Below are positions 25,445 through 34,209 of a stretch of DNA of 64,000 nt, in pieces. Each line of letters opens with the position of its first letter. Position 1 is the first letter of the stretch. A program made the position numbers and the translations under genes. The notes under the pieces are model-generated. The model worked only from the letters and a program-made list of their open reading frames with translations, searched no databases and had not been told where the DNA came from. The DNA lies in contig JAVHWA010000025.1 of the NCBI GenBank assembly GCA_032160165.1, forward strand, positions 16,949 to 80,948, in the 5' to 3' direction. Source of the DNA: QHXM01 sp032160165. GTDB lineage: Bacteria; Acidobacteriota; Blastocatellia; Pyrinomonadales; Pyrinomonadaceae.

Positions 25445-27007
25445 ATGAAGTATCGATATCTTATGTTCGCCGGCCTGATCGGCATTTGTTCCCTGATGGT
25501 ACCTGTAACCGCGCAGACGAAGAGAGGACCCAGGGCGACAACAGCTACGCCGAGGTCTACTCCTCCCCCTCGTCCCGCCGCTACCCCGGCAGCTACGCCC
25601 AACCAGACCACACCCGGGACCGGGGCGCTCGCTATCGTCAATGGGCAGACGATCACGCTGGCCGATCTCGATGCGAACCTGCGCGAAGCTGTCACAGGGC
25701 TCGACACGAGAATGCCGCAGTTAAGGAACGACGCGCTTGATGCGCGCATCAACACCCTGTTGCTCGAATCGGAGGCGCAGAAGCGCAAGGTAACGGGCGA
25801 TCAGTTGATGGATGCTGAGGTCAACAATCTCGTAAAAGATCCGACGGACGCCGAAGTTCAGGCCGTCTACGACGCGAACAAAGCACAGATGAACGGCGTC
25901 GACATAGCAACCGCTCGTCCGCAGATTGTTAATTACCTGCGATCACAAGGTGCGCAAAAACTGGCCAACGAATTCATCGCGCGTCTGCGCTCGTCTCATT
26001 CGGTTGCAAAAGGCACGGCTGATGTCAATGCGGCGAATCTTCCACCATCGACCGTACTTGCTACTGTTGATGGGCGTCCCGTCATAGCGAGCGACTTCGA
26101 AGAACGACTAAAGCCATTCGTTTACAAGCTCCGCCGGGAGATTTTCGACGGCGAAGCTCGTGCCCTCGACATGAAGATCAACCAGATGCTGCTCGAGGCC
26201 GAGGCCAAAAAGCGGATGCAAGCGCCGGACAGCATTTACAAAGCTGAGGTGGCCGATAAACTGCACCAGCCGACGGATGCCGAAGTTGCGAAGTTTTACG
26301 AAGACAACAAAGGACGTATTAAGGGAACACTGGCGGAGGTACGCGCTGACATCGCCAATCTCCTGCGGGACCAACAGCAGGGTCGACTCGAGTCAGAGTT
26401 TGCCCAGCGATTGCGCAGCGCCGCGACGTTGCAGGTCTTCCTGAAAGAGCCTGTGCCCCCGGTCCAGGCTATCAGCGAGGACAACGATCCATCGCGGGGC
26501 GACGCAAATGCGCCGGTCAGAGTCGTCGTATTTACGGACTTCCAGTGTCCTTCATGTGCCGCCATGCATCCGGTCATTGAAGAGGCTTTGAAGCCCTACG
26601 CGAACCGCGTGCGACTGGTATTGCGAGATTTTCCGCTCGCGATGCATGCGCAGGCCCGTAAGGCGGCTGAGGCGGCAAACGCCGCTAACGCACAGGGCAA
26701 GTTTTTTGAATACATCACCGTACTTTTCAAGAACCAGTCGGCGCTCGACACAGCGTCGCTGAAAAAGTATGCGACCGACATTGGGCTTGACCGAGCGAAG
26801 TTTGACGCTTCACTTGATAGTGGCCAGTACGCAGAAGAAGTGAGCCGCGATGTTGCAGATGGCGAGGCTTATGGAGTCGATGGAACTCCAACCATCTTCA
26901 TTAACGGTGTTCGCCTGCGCAACATGACTCCCGAAGGAATTCGCGCGGCCGTAGACGGAGCGCTTGCATCCAAGCCCACCGCCGCGTCGAAAGGCGCATC
27001 CAGGTAA
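25445..27007 (+). CDS. SurA-like / DsbA-like fusion protein, exported
   Basis: A 520-residue protein. The ATG at 25445 is chosen because a signal peptide follows (MKYRYLMFAGLIGICSLMVP, cleavage near TAQ); the longer frame reads through the repeat. After a Thr/Pro-rich linker come two SurA-N-like segments (ALAIVNGQTITLADLDANLRE, and ATVDGRPVIASDFEERLKP), without a clear PPIase core. The C-terminal ~180 residues are a DsbA/thioredoxin_4 domain with active site C368-P-S-C371 in FTDFQCPSCAAMHP and the cis-proline in VDGTPTIFING. It probably combines client binding with disulfide formation or isomerisation in the periplasm. Confidence 0.85.
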   Translation: MKYRYLMFAGLIGICSLMVPVTAQTKRGPRATTATPRSTPPPRPAATPAATPNQTTPGTGALAIVNGQTITLADLDANLREAVTGLDTRMPQLRNDALDARINTLLLESEAQKRKVTGDQLMDAEVNNLVKDPTDAEVQAVYDANKAQMNGVDIATARPQIVNYLRSQGAQKLANEFIARLRSSHSVAKGTADVNAANLPPSTVLATVDGRPVIASDFEERLKPFVYKLRREIFDGEARALDMKINQMLLEAEAKKRMQAPDSIYKAEVADKLHQPTDAEVAKFYEDNKGRIKGTLAEVRADIANLLRDQQQGRLESEFAQRLRSAATLQVFLKEPVPPVQAISEDNDPSRGDANAPVRVVVFTDFQCPSCAAMHPVIEEALKPYANRVRLVLRDFPLAMHAQARKAAEAANAANAQGKFFEYITVLFKNQSALDTASLKKYATDIGLDRAKFDASLDSGQYAEEVSRDVADGEAYGVDGTPTIFINGVRLRNMTPEGIRAAVDGALASKPTAASKGASR

Positions 27008-27103
27008 TCGCGCTGAGGGCCGCTTGCCCAGTTCTCGCCGAGCGCGCGATTGTTCCATCAAGCGAAGCGAACGATAAGGTCACTGCCGCCCGGGATCAAG
27101 TTT

Positions 27104-27994
27104 ATGTTTTCTTTCTTCAATAGAAGCGGGACCTCGCGTTCGATACTAAGCGGGATGTCACCGGTTGTGCTCCTGCTTTCAATCAGCGCCTGCACGGTTG
27201 GTCAGCAAACTGCGCAAACATCGCCGGCTAAAAGGGCAAGTTCGCTGACGGCAAATCAAACGAAGAGAATAACGACGCCGGCGTCTGCGATGGACGAGGT
27301 TCCTCGCTACACTTATGAAGTGGTCAACGATTGGCCGCACTTAAGAACGCACTTCACCCAGGGGTTGGTTTATCACGACGGGCACCTCTACGAGAGCACG
27401 GGACAATATGGCTCGTCTCTTCTCTGCCGTCTGGACCTCAAGAGCGGCAAGGTCAAGAAGAAGGTGGATGTCGACAGCAAATATTTCGCTGAAGGCATGA
27501 CCATCATGCGGGACCGGGTCTTCCAGCTGACCTGGCAGGCTCACAAGGGCTTTGTTTACAAGTTGGATGACTTTGACCGCGTAGCCGAGTTCACCTATGA
27601 GGGTGAGGGATGGGGACTGACCAACGATGGGCGCTCGCTGATAATGAGCGATGGCACTAACAGACTTCGCTTTCTCGACCCTGCGACCTTCCGCGTAGAA
27701 CGCACAATTGAAGTCCTGGATCACGGTCAGCCGCTGATGGAACTCAATGAACTGGAGTATGTCAAAGGAGAGATCTACGCGAACATTTGGCACTCTGACA
27801 AGATAGTGCGCATCGATCCCGCATCGGGTGCGATCCTGGCGTGGATAGACCTTTCGGGTTTACGCAGGCCGGAAGACGGAGACAACGACGACAATGTGCT
27901 GAACGGCATCGCCTATGACGAAAAGAACGACCGCCTCTTCGTGACGGGCAAGCGATGGTCCAGGGTCTACGAGATCAGGCTGGTCAAGCGCTAA
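27104..27994 (+). CDS. Glutaminyl-peptide cyclotransferase, lipoprotein
   Basis: A 296-residue enzyme of the bacterial/plant-type glutaminyl cyclase family, a beta-propeller that converts N-terminal glutamine of peptides to pyroglutamate. Diagnostic stretches are HFTQGLVYHDGHLYESTGQYG, YFAEGMTIM, LTWQ, EGWGLTNDGRSLIMSDGT, LNELEYVKGEIYANIWHSD and LNGIAYD. The ATG at 27104 gives a signal peptide ending in a lipobox (ISAC), so the enzyme is membrane-anchored and periplasmic. A TTG start at 27050 is less likely. Its stop codon is the edge of a long palindrome. Confidence 0.9.
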   Translation: MFSFFNRSGTSRSILSGMSPVVLLLSISACTVGQQTAQTSPAKRASSLTANQTKRITTPASAMDEVPRYTYEVVNDWPHLRTHFTQGLVYHDGHLYESTGQYGSSLLCRLDLKSGKVKKKVDVDSKYFAEGMTIMRDRVFQLTWQAHKGFVYKLDDFDRVAEFTYEGEGWGLTNDGRSLIMSDGTNRLRFLDPATFRVERTIEVLDHGQPLMELNELEYVKGEIYANIWHSDKIVRIDPASGAILAWIDLSGLRRPEDGDNDDNVLNGIAYDEKNDRLFVTGKRWSRVYEIRLVKR

Positions 27995-28076
27995 AGAAGG
28001 AAAAGGAAAAAGGCAAAAGTAGAAGCCGTTCGCTCCTCTACTTTTGCCCTTTTCCTTTTACCTTTTTACTTCTTTA
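27993..28076. repeat. Long palindrome between two converging stop codons
   Basis: TAAAGAAGGAAAAGGAAAAA plus GGCAAAAGTAGAAG pairs with CTACTTTTGCCCTTTTCC plus TTTTACCTTTTTACTTCTTTA around a short loop. The TAA stop of the cyclotransferase (27992-27994) and the TAA stop of the lipoprotein on the other strand (28074-28076) lie at its two ends. It could act as a bidirectional terminator. Words match those at 1388-1519. Confidence 0.85.
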
Positions 28077-28619
28077 GTGGTTGCTGTTCTCGTGGTCCTC
28101 ATCGTCAGCCGCTGGACTGGGACTGCTCGCAGTCACCGGCGGCGCCGTGGTAGTTGCGGGCGGTTTGCCTACTCCCATATTCTCGAGGAGCTTGTCCATA
28201 GCAAGTCTCCACTCCCCACCTTCTTTGACCAGTGGCATATTAACGGTTTGACCGCCGGCGGTCAGTTCCACTGTTGCGGTATCGCCTGTGATCTTTTCGT
28301 TCTTGATGGTGGGTGTGCCAACCGAAGGAGAATTGGCCGCCTCCTCCTTGAGCGCGTCGTCCAGGTTCTTACCCATCGTCTTGGCTCCGACCTCCATCAG
28401 GGCGATCGAGCCTTTCGAAAGGTATTTCTTCATACCGGCGACATCTTTACTGTTTCCGGCAGCATAATACGCCTTAACCGTATCTGTTGGAGAGAGAGCG
28501 CCGCCGCTTGACGCGCCCTTTCCGCAGCCGCCAGTCACTACGGCGGTCAGTGCCAAGGCGAGAGCGGCAATGATAGGCAGTCTTCTATTTGTGATTCTTT
28601 TGACGAAATTCAGTTGCAT
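28074..28619 (-). CDS. DUF4878-like lipoprotein
   Basis: A 181-residue protein with a lipoprotein signal (LTAVVTGGC, cysteine near residue 32). The mature domain begins SPTDTVKAYYAAGNSKDVAGMKKYLS and continues to WRLAMDKLLENMG, the NTF2-like layout typical of DUF4878 and related lipoproteins. The Pro/Thr/Ser tail ends in an acidic/histidine run (DDEDHENSNH). Function unknown. Converges with the cyclotransferase gene. Confidence 0.7.
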   Translation of the reverse strand: MQLNFVKRITNRRLPIIAALALALTAVVTGGCGKGASSGGALSPTDTVKAYYAAGNSKDVAGMKKYLSKGSIALMEVGAKTMGKNLDDALKEEAANSPSVGTPTIKNEKITGDTATVELTAGGQTVNMPLVKEGGEWRLAMDKLLENMGVGKPPATTTAPPVTASSPSPAADDEDHENSNH

Positions 28620-28811
28620 GGTTCGATTCCTTACTGAGGGGATTTAATAAATCTAGGTTTGCCTGATAGGTTCTAAGCTATATCTGCCGCGGAGTCAAAT
28701 AGGGGATGGAGAATGAGCGGCAAACCGTATCACGGGTGGTCGACAGAAGTCTGGTGACGACTTGGGAGGGTTGGTGTGGCCATCTGAATTATTGGTCAAT
28801 TTCATGCTGAA

Positions 28812-29453
28812 TCATTGCACTGATTTCAAGACGCTAACCATCCATCTAACTAGTGGTGTTTTGTAGCCGCCATGATTGGGGTGAGAGTCCGTAAGAGTAA
28901 AATGAGCTCTGTTGGAAGCCGCTTCGAACCACACTTCATACGTGAAGCCATCATCAACTAGAAGAGTGTCTAACTTTGGCGACATGCGCAGAGCGCCAAA
29001 GCGTGCGAGCCAATGATTCAACACTGACTTTGGCTTGCTGATTATCGTTCTCTTGATAGGAATGGATTTTACGTAAAATTCCAGTTCCTTTCGGCCTGTA
29101 GCTGCCTGGAGGTCAGCCACTTGATCAAAGATGTTCTTATCGTTGGCGACTTGATACAACAGGGCCACGATGTTCCCATCCTGATATCTAATTATGCTGA
29201 TCTGGGACTCTGGTTCTGAGCTCGGTCTATAGCGTAGAGTTAGAGTGTATGCTCTAGCATTAGTAGCGTCGAAGGGCATGGATTCATATCTCGGAAACAG
29301 GCTATCGAGTAGCCGACCATAGATTTCGATGCTGTCCTGCGTCGCGACCAGTGACGAGGTAGAAAGACAAGGAGTCGCCCCTGCTCGTGAAACGAAGGAT
29401 GTTATCAATAGGATTGCGACAAAGACTAAATGAGCCCGCAATCTGTTAGACAT
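28812..29453 (-). CDS. Exported protein of unknown function
   Basis: A 213-residue protein. The ATG at 29453 is preceded by GGAGAA and followed by a signal peptide (LVFVAILLITSFVSRAGA). No family was recognised. The mature part has an alternating hydrophobic pattern (ARAYTLTLRYRPSS, ISIIRYQDGNIVALLYQV) and ends HPNHGGYKTPLVRWMVS. The local base composition is less GC-rich than that of its neighbours, which may mean more recent acquisition. About 190 bases without other features separate it from the DUF4878-like gene. Confidence 0.6.
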   Translation of the reverse strand: MSNRLRAHLVFVAILLITSFVSRAGATPCLSTSSLVATQDSIEIYGRLLDSLFPRYESMPFDATNARAYTLTLRYRPSSEPESQISIIRYQDGNIVALLYQVANDKNIFDQVADLQAATGRKELEFYVKSIPIKRTIISKPKSVLNHWLARFGALRMSPKLDTLLVDDGFTYEVWFEAASNRAHFTLTDSHPNHGGYKTPLVRWMVSVLKSVQ

Positions 29454-29543
29454 ACCCAATTCTCCATTCAAGGATTTTTAAGGGACAACAATCGGCTCGG
29501 TAATAACAATGAATCAATGGCTAAATGAACCAATCATCAATCT

Positions 29544-32543
29544 CTACAGCGGAAGTCCCACGCGCCGCTGCAGGTCTATGAAGCGGGCATCTGATCTAAG
29601 TGTGTCGAGACGCGGGTCGACTTTGAGCCACACCAGCGCCTCTGAGCGCGCGTCGTAACTTTTTTCCAGCCACTCGAACGCCTCGTCCTTGTGCCCAAGA
29701 GCTGCGTGAATGATGGCGAAGTGATACGACGAGACATGCCTCGCCCCGGACATCTCGGTCATCTCTTCAAGCACTTTGAGCGCTTTATCGCGCTGTCCTG
29801 CCATTACGTAAGTGTGGCCAAGCGCGGCAAGGATGAGCGGTGAATCATCCAGCTTGGCCGCCTTGCCAAATTCTATGATCGCAGCCTCGAAGTCATCTTT
29901 CTGTTCGTAGGCCCAGCCCATGAAGAAGTGGGTCCAGATAAAGTTTGGATCCATCTCCATAGCCTTCTCAAACTGCTCAATCGACCTGTCATACTGCCGC
30001 GCAAACAGAAAAGAGAGCCCCAGGTCCGTGTTGATTTCCAGTGAGAGCGGATCGAGTTCACTCGCCTTATTGATCTCAGCGATCGCCTCGTTCAAACGTC
30101 CCATTAAGGCGAGGTACCAACCGTACCAATGATGGGTCGAGGCGTAGCCAGGGTTCAACTCGATTGCCCTCTTGTATTCAAACTCCGCGCTCGTCCAATC
30201 CCATTCGTAAAATGCTTTGACAAGCCCGAGCGATGCGTGTGCCTCGGCGAGCGAATCGTCGATCTCCAATGCCCGCTCTGCCGCCGCTCTCGCCTTGGGC
30301 ATGGCCTCGTTTGGCGGGAGATGATTTGATGAGAGGCCGTAGTAGGCATCGGCCAGCCCGGCGTAAGCAAGCGCGTAGTCAGGATCGTTCTCGATCGCTT
30401 GTTGAAAATGTCGGATCGCAGTCTCGAGCGCTTCCTTCGTCATCTTGCTGAGCGCGAAGCGACCCTTGAGGTACAGGCGATAGGCTTCGGTGTTGTCAGT
30501 GTATCGCTTGACGAGTAGCTTCTTCTCCTCGCCGGTTAATTTGATCCGAAGCTTCTCGGAAATCTCTTTTGAGATTTCCTCCTGCACCTCAAAGATGTCG
30601 GCGGATTTTCGCTTGTACTGTTCACCCCACAGTTGTGAGCCGTCCGCCGTGTCCACCAATTCAATCTTGATGATCAGATTGTCGCCGAACTGAAGGACTC
30701 GGCCCGTCATCACTGCCCGCACGCCGAGGTCACGCTTGACCTCTTCGATTTCGACCTCTCTGCCTTTGTAGCGGAACACCGTGGCCCTGGCCATGACTTT
30801 CAATTGCGGTAGCTGCGAGAGCGTGTTGATGATGCTCTCGGTGATGCCGTCTGACAGATATTCGGTGGCCGGGTCCGCGCTGGCGTTCGCCAGAGGCAGG
30901 ACGGCCAGTGAATCGATGGACGCGGACCTGGAGCCGCTGGGGGCCCGGGTTACGGCCAGAACAGGAGCGGAGAGGCTAGAGGGGCGCTCGGAGTTCCCCA
31001 GTTCATCGGTGTAGAGATTAAATAGATGGACCTCAACGCCGTGTTTGACTCTGGTGGTGCCCAGATCGTCGAGGTGTTCTTCGCGCTCACCAATCTCAAC
31101 CAGGACGTCGGCCATAGACTTGGAAAGCAGGATGTGGTTCGCGTCGCCGCAATCCATCACCCGCTGTGCGATGTTGATGCCGCTGCCTGCCACGTCCTTC
31201 TGACGGTTCGCATCGATCGTGCGCAGCACCGGCCCGCTGTGAATGCCGAGACGAAGTTGCACACCTGGATTGCTGAGGAGCTCGCGACTAACTTGCAACG
31301 CACAACGGACGGGGGCCTCCGGATCGACAAAGAAAACCAACGCCATCCCATCGCCGGTTGATTTGCAGATCAGTTGATTGTTCGATTGCGCCCGTCGAAA
31401 CTCATCCGTTTGGCTGACGATCTCGTTCAGCTTTTGCTGCAGGAATGACTGTTGATGTATTCGATGCTTTGAAAAGCCGACGATGTCCATAAAAAGGACA
31501 TGCGCGATCTCCGGAGTCGAAGGCTGGTTCGAGTCGAGCATCAATGTCTCGGCAACCGGATTATCATTTGTCTCCCGCTCGCCCACGGGGACCTTCGCCG
31601 TCAGAGCGTCAGCCCGCTGCAGCGTCATTTCGGGCGCGGTCGATGCAACCTGGTTTGGCGTAGTGATGCGTATTCCAGCGGTGGAAAACTCCAAGTGACG
31701 TTTGAGCTCGCGAATATCGGCGATTGCATCCGTTACGGTCTGATATCGTTGGTCCGCATCTTTGGTTAGCGCCTTCGATACGATCCGCTGCATCTCGGGT
31801 GAAACATCCGGTAAGTGATAGGAGAGCGGTTGCGGGGTCCGATCCAGAATAGAGACGATCACGTCGCTCGGTGTCGGTCCTCCGAAAGGAACACGACCCG
31901 CAAGCATCTCATAAAGCACGACGCCGAAACTGAAGATATCGGTCCGTTCGTCGATCTTAAGTCCGCGTGCCTGCTCCGGCGACATGTAGGTGACTGTACC
32001 GATGACGATACCCGGTCCAGTGTCCGCAAGGGTAAGCGCGTTCGGGCCTGAGTTAGTGCGCTGTTCCGTCAGCTTGGCCAACCCGAAATCGAGGACCTTA
32101 ACGTAGCCGTCGCGCCGAATCATGATGTTCTCGGGCTTGATGTCGCGATGAACGATTCCCGCGGCGTGCGCCGCGGCCAGCGCAGATGCAACCTGGAGCG
32201 CCACCTCCAACACGTCACCCATCGTCATACGCGATCGCATCATCTCGTCGCGCAGAGTCACGCCGTCGATAAACTCGGTGGCGATGAAGTGTCTTCCTTC
32301 TGCCTCGCCGATTTCGTAAATCGTAATAATGTTTGGATGATTGAGCGCCGATGTCGCACGCGCTTCCTGCTGGAAGCGGCGAAGTCGATCCAGGTCCTGG
32401 GTCACATTCTCAGGCAGCAACTTGAGTGCGACCGGACGGTCGAGCTGGCGGTCATGCACCAGATATACTTCGCCCATTCCACCCGCGCCAATGGCGGATC
32501 GAACTTCATAACGACCGAATTCAGTGCCTTCGGACAAGGTCAT
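29544..32543 (-). CDS. Ser/Thr protein kinase - class III cyclase - TPR fusion
   Basis: A 999-residue soluble multidomain protein. Kinase domain (about 11-280): GAGGMG glycine loop, K41 in VALK, HRDIKPEN near 132, DFG near 152, MSPEQARG. Adenylate/guanylate cyclase domain (about 340-515): first metal aspartate in FMDIVGFS, KSTGDG, LRLGIHSGPV and GINIAQR, so key residues are kept. A FlgO/TolB-N-like domain follows (LAVLPLANAS, LSDGITESII), and then about eight TPR repeats (about 690-990). It probably senses a protein partner and signals by phosphorylation and cyclic nucleotide. Start at ATG 32543; a TTG lies six bases upstream. Confidence 0.92.
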   Translation of the reverse strand: MTLSEGTEFGRYEVRSAIGAGGMGEVYLVHDRQLDRPVALKLLPENVTQDLDRLRRFQQEARATSALNHPNIITIYEIGEAEGRHFIATEFIDGVTLRDEMMRSRMTMGDVLEVALQVASALAAAHAAGIVHRDIKPENIMIRRDGYVKVLDFGLAKLTEQRTNSGPNALTLADTGPGIVIGTVTYMSPEQARGLKIDERTDIFSFGVVLYEMLAGRVPFGGPTPSDVIVSILDRTPQPLSYHLPDVSPEMQRIVSKALTKDADQRYQTVTDAIADIRELKRHLEFSTAGIRITTPNQVASTAPEMTLQRADALTAKVPVGERETNDNPVAETLMLDSNQPSTPEIAHVLFMDIVGFSKHRIHQQSFLQQKLNEIVSQTDEFRRAQSNNQLICKSTGDGMALVFFVDPEAPVRCALQVSRELLSNPGVQLRLGIHSGPVLRTIDANRQKDVAGSGINIAQRVMDCGDANHILLSKSMADVLVEIGEREEHLDDLGTTRVKHGVEVHLFNLYTDELGNSERPSSLSAPVLAVTRAPSGSRSASIDSLAVLPLANASADPATEYLSDGITESIINTLSQLPQLKVMARATVFRYKGREVEIEEVKRDLGVRAVMTGRVLQFGDNLIIKIELVDTADGSQLWGEQYKRKSADIFEVQEEISKEISEKLRIKLTGEEKKLLVKRYTDNTEAYRLYLKGRFALSKMTKEALETAIRHFQQAIENDPDYALAYAGLADAYYGLSSNHLPPNEAMPKARAAAERALEIDDSLAEAHASLGLVKAFYEWDWTSAEFEYKRAIELNPGYASTHHWYGWYLALMGRLNEAIAEINKASELDPLSLEINTDLGLSFLFARQYDRSIEQFEKAMEMDPNFIWTHFFMGWAYEQKDDFEAAIIEFGKAAKLDDSPLILAALGHTYVMAGQRDKALKVLEEMTEMSGARHVSSYHFAIIHAALGHKDEAFEWLEKSYDARSEALVWLKVDPRLDTLRSDARFIDLQRRVGLPL

Positions 32544-32654
32544 AAACAAGCGATTCGTTGGTGCCGGGGGAGACAGAGCATTGCAGCTTCGACTCTATTA
32601 CACATCCGTGAAAAGTCAAGATAGCTCAATCGCAGTAGTGGCTTAATCTGACAG

Positions 32655-32878
32655 GTGTATGGAGTACCGACTTCAATCGGGTACTTACGCAGTCGCACAA
32701 GCCCGACTAAAGTCGATACTCTGAACGCCTGCCTGCTCTCTGAGTTGTATTTGGTTCGGTCCGAAGTGAGGGAGGTCAGAAGAGTCTAGCGAGACTGGCG
32801 AGTCTATCGAGTATCGACTCCGTTCTTATCTTACTCGCCTGAATCGCCAGACTCGCAGGACTCGATAGACTCGCCGGA
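32655..32878. repeat. Palindromes and GACTCGC-word inverted repeat
   Basis: Two hairpin-type units lie at about 32655-32725 (GTACCGACTTCAATCGGGTAC; CCCGACTAAAGTCGATACTC). A word array follows (32782-32878): GAGTCTAGCGAGACTGGCGA and GTCTATCGAG, complemented by ACTCGCCTGAATCGCCAGAC and TCGCAGGACTCGATAGACTC. It fills the spacer upstream of the kinase gene and downstream of the next minus-strand gene. Confidence 0.75.
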
Positions 32879-32888
32879 TGTCTTGTTC

Positions 32889-33287
32889 CTATTGGTAGCC
32901 TTCGCAGCGCGCCAATCGATCATTGGTTACTTCCCAATGCGTATGGTCCTGGCACATCGGAATTTCAGTCACGACGCAACTGTCACGATCCGAATCTACC
33001 AGTCTGACGTCGTAGAGCCCGCACGGAATCCCGTGAAGCGTGTAAGAGCCACCGGGTGCGATGACCTTCCGCCCCAATTGATCGGGCCCCCACGCGCGTC
33101 GAGCCGACGGCGAGAGGAAAAGTTGAACGAAGGTGTAGTTGGACTTGTTTACGACCATGAACTCGCCGCGTTGGGCCGGTGCGATCCGCGCCGACGAAAA
33201 CTGTGAAGAGCCGAAAACCGCAAAGCACAGAAGAGCGACGGCGAGCGCCAGTCTCTTCGACATCTTGAATTTCATACTGGGGATCAT
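32889..33287 (-). CDS. Small exported protein with WGPDQLG...HTHW signature (paralogue 2)
   Basis: A 132-residue protein with a signal peptide. The mature domain FMVVNKSNYTFVQLFLS, WGPDQLGRK, LHGIPCGLYDVRLVD, MCQDHTHWEVTNDRLARCEG aligns without gaps to the protein at 22262-22717. The two copies are about 10 kb apart, in different contexts, so dispersal is by duplication or by independent recruitment. AAAGGAAA precedes the ATG at 33287. Four cysteines are conserved between the copies. Function unknown. Confidence 0.7.
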   Translation of the reverse strand: MIPSMKFKMSKRLALAVALLCFAVFGSSQFSSARIAPAQRGEFMVVNKSNYTFVQLFLSPSARRAWGPDQLGRKVIAPGGSYTLHGIPCGLYDVRLVDSDRDSCVVTEIPMCQDHTHWEVTNDRLARCEGYQ

Positions 33288-33396
33288 GATGTTTCCTTTC
33301 TCAAAGTACGATGCTGACTAGAACGAGTTCGCGGATACTATCATATCGGCACTGCGATTTGGGAAATGCATTTCCGCGACGCCCCGTACGACCCTG

Positions 33397-33933
33397 TTAG
33401 TCCGGCACACCACTGCGTACCGGCGCGACAAATACCTTCCCGGCCCAGGCGTCGATCCGTTCCTTAAGGACGAAAACGCGCTTTGTTCCGGGTGCTGTAA
33501 TCCCGACTTTGTAAGATGCGGGACACTTTCCAGGGTCCTGGCACGCGCTAAAGGTGATCTCAAACCATCCCGATTTCCCCGGGTCTAGCGTTACTATTTC
33601 GGCGGACTCGCCCGGCTGAAAGTACGACGCGTCTGCATAGCTGACATGTACACCGCGTACCCGGCGCCCACGCCGGTCGAGCAAGACTAAGCGGGGAACC
33701 CCTGTCAGCGTACAGGGCTTTGCTGACTTATTGGTGAAGCCATAGTTCACTCCTCGTTGCCCGGCGCCGGCATCGTCGGAGATTCGGCTGGCTGAGAGCT
33801 GCTCTCCAAGGCATTGGGCAGGAGCGCTGGTTTTGCCTGGCTGCAGGAGAAGGTTTTGTTTGGGGCTTGTTTGGGACCAGGCCATGCATGAACCCACTAT
33901 GATCATTGTTACCGCAAAAAAGTTTCGGCGCAT
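33397..33933 (-). CDS. DUF4232-like exported protein
   Basis: A 178-residue protein. The ATG at 33933 gives a signal peptide (NFFAVTMIIVGSCMAWSQ); the frame continues upstream without meaning. The mature part has the DUF4232 layout: QRGVNYGFTNKSAKPCTLTGVPRLVLLDRRGRRV, then LDPGKSGWFEITFSACQD and a C-terminal basic strand. These are beta-sandwich extracellular proteins of unknown role. The cysteines in PCTL and ACQD/KCP fit disulfides. The preceding exported gene lies on the same strand. Confidence 0.72.
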   Translation of the reverse strand: MRRNFFAVTMIIVGSCMAWSQTSPKQNLLLQPGKTSAPAQCLGEQLSASRISDDAGAGQRGVNYGFTNKSAKPCTLTGVPRLVLLDRRGRRVRGVHVSYADASYFQPGESAEIVTLDPGKSGWFEITFSACQDPGKCPASYKVGITAPGTKRVFVLKERIDAWAGKVFVAPVRSGVPD

Positions 33934-34209
33934 TTTTGTGTGCACTCCAATACTGAAAGAGGTGAAGCCGGGACGAATAGACGAGAAACGACAAAGCTGA
34001 GTTGAGCAGGTACAGGACTCTGGTTTCATTTGTCGGAACGAATTCAACCTACGCGCTCGTGAATCCCGGCAGAAGATCCGTCAATGATTGAGAAGACTAG
34101 CGTGAAAATACCGTGAACACAACTTTCAAAAAGTAGACGGATTGCGGACAGTTCGAGAAGAGTGCGATGATCACCCGCACAAATACGGCACGAACCTCCA
34201 GGGGGAACC

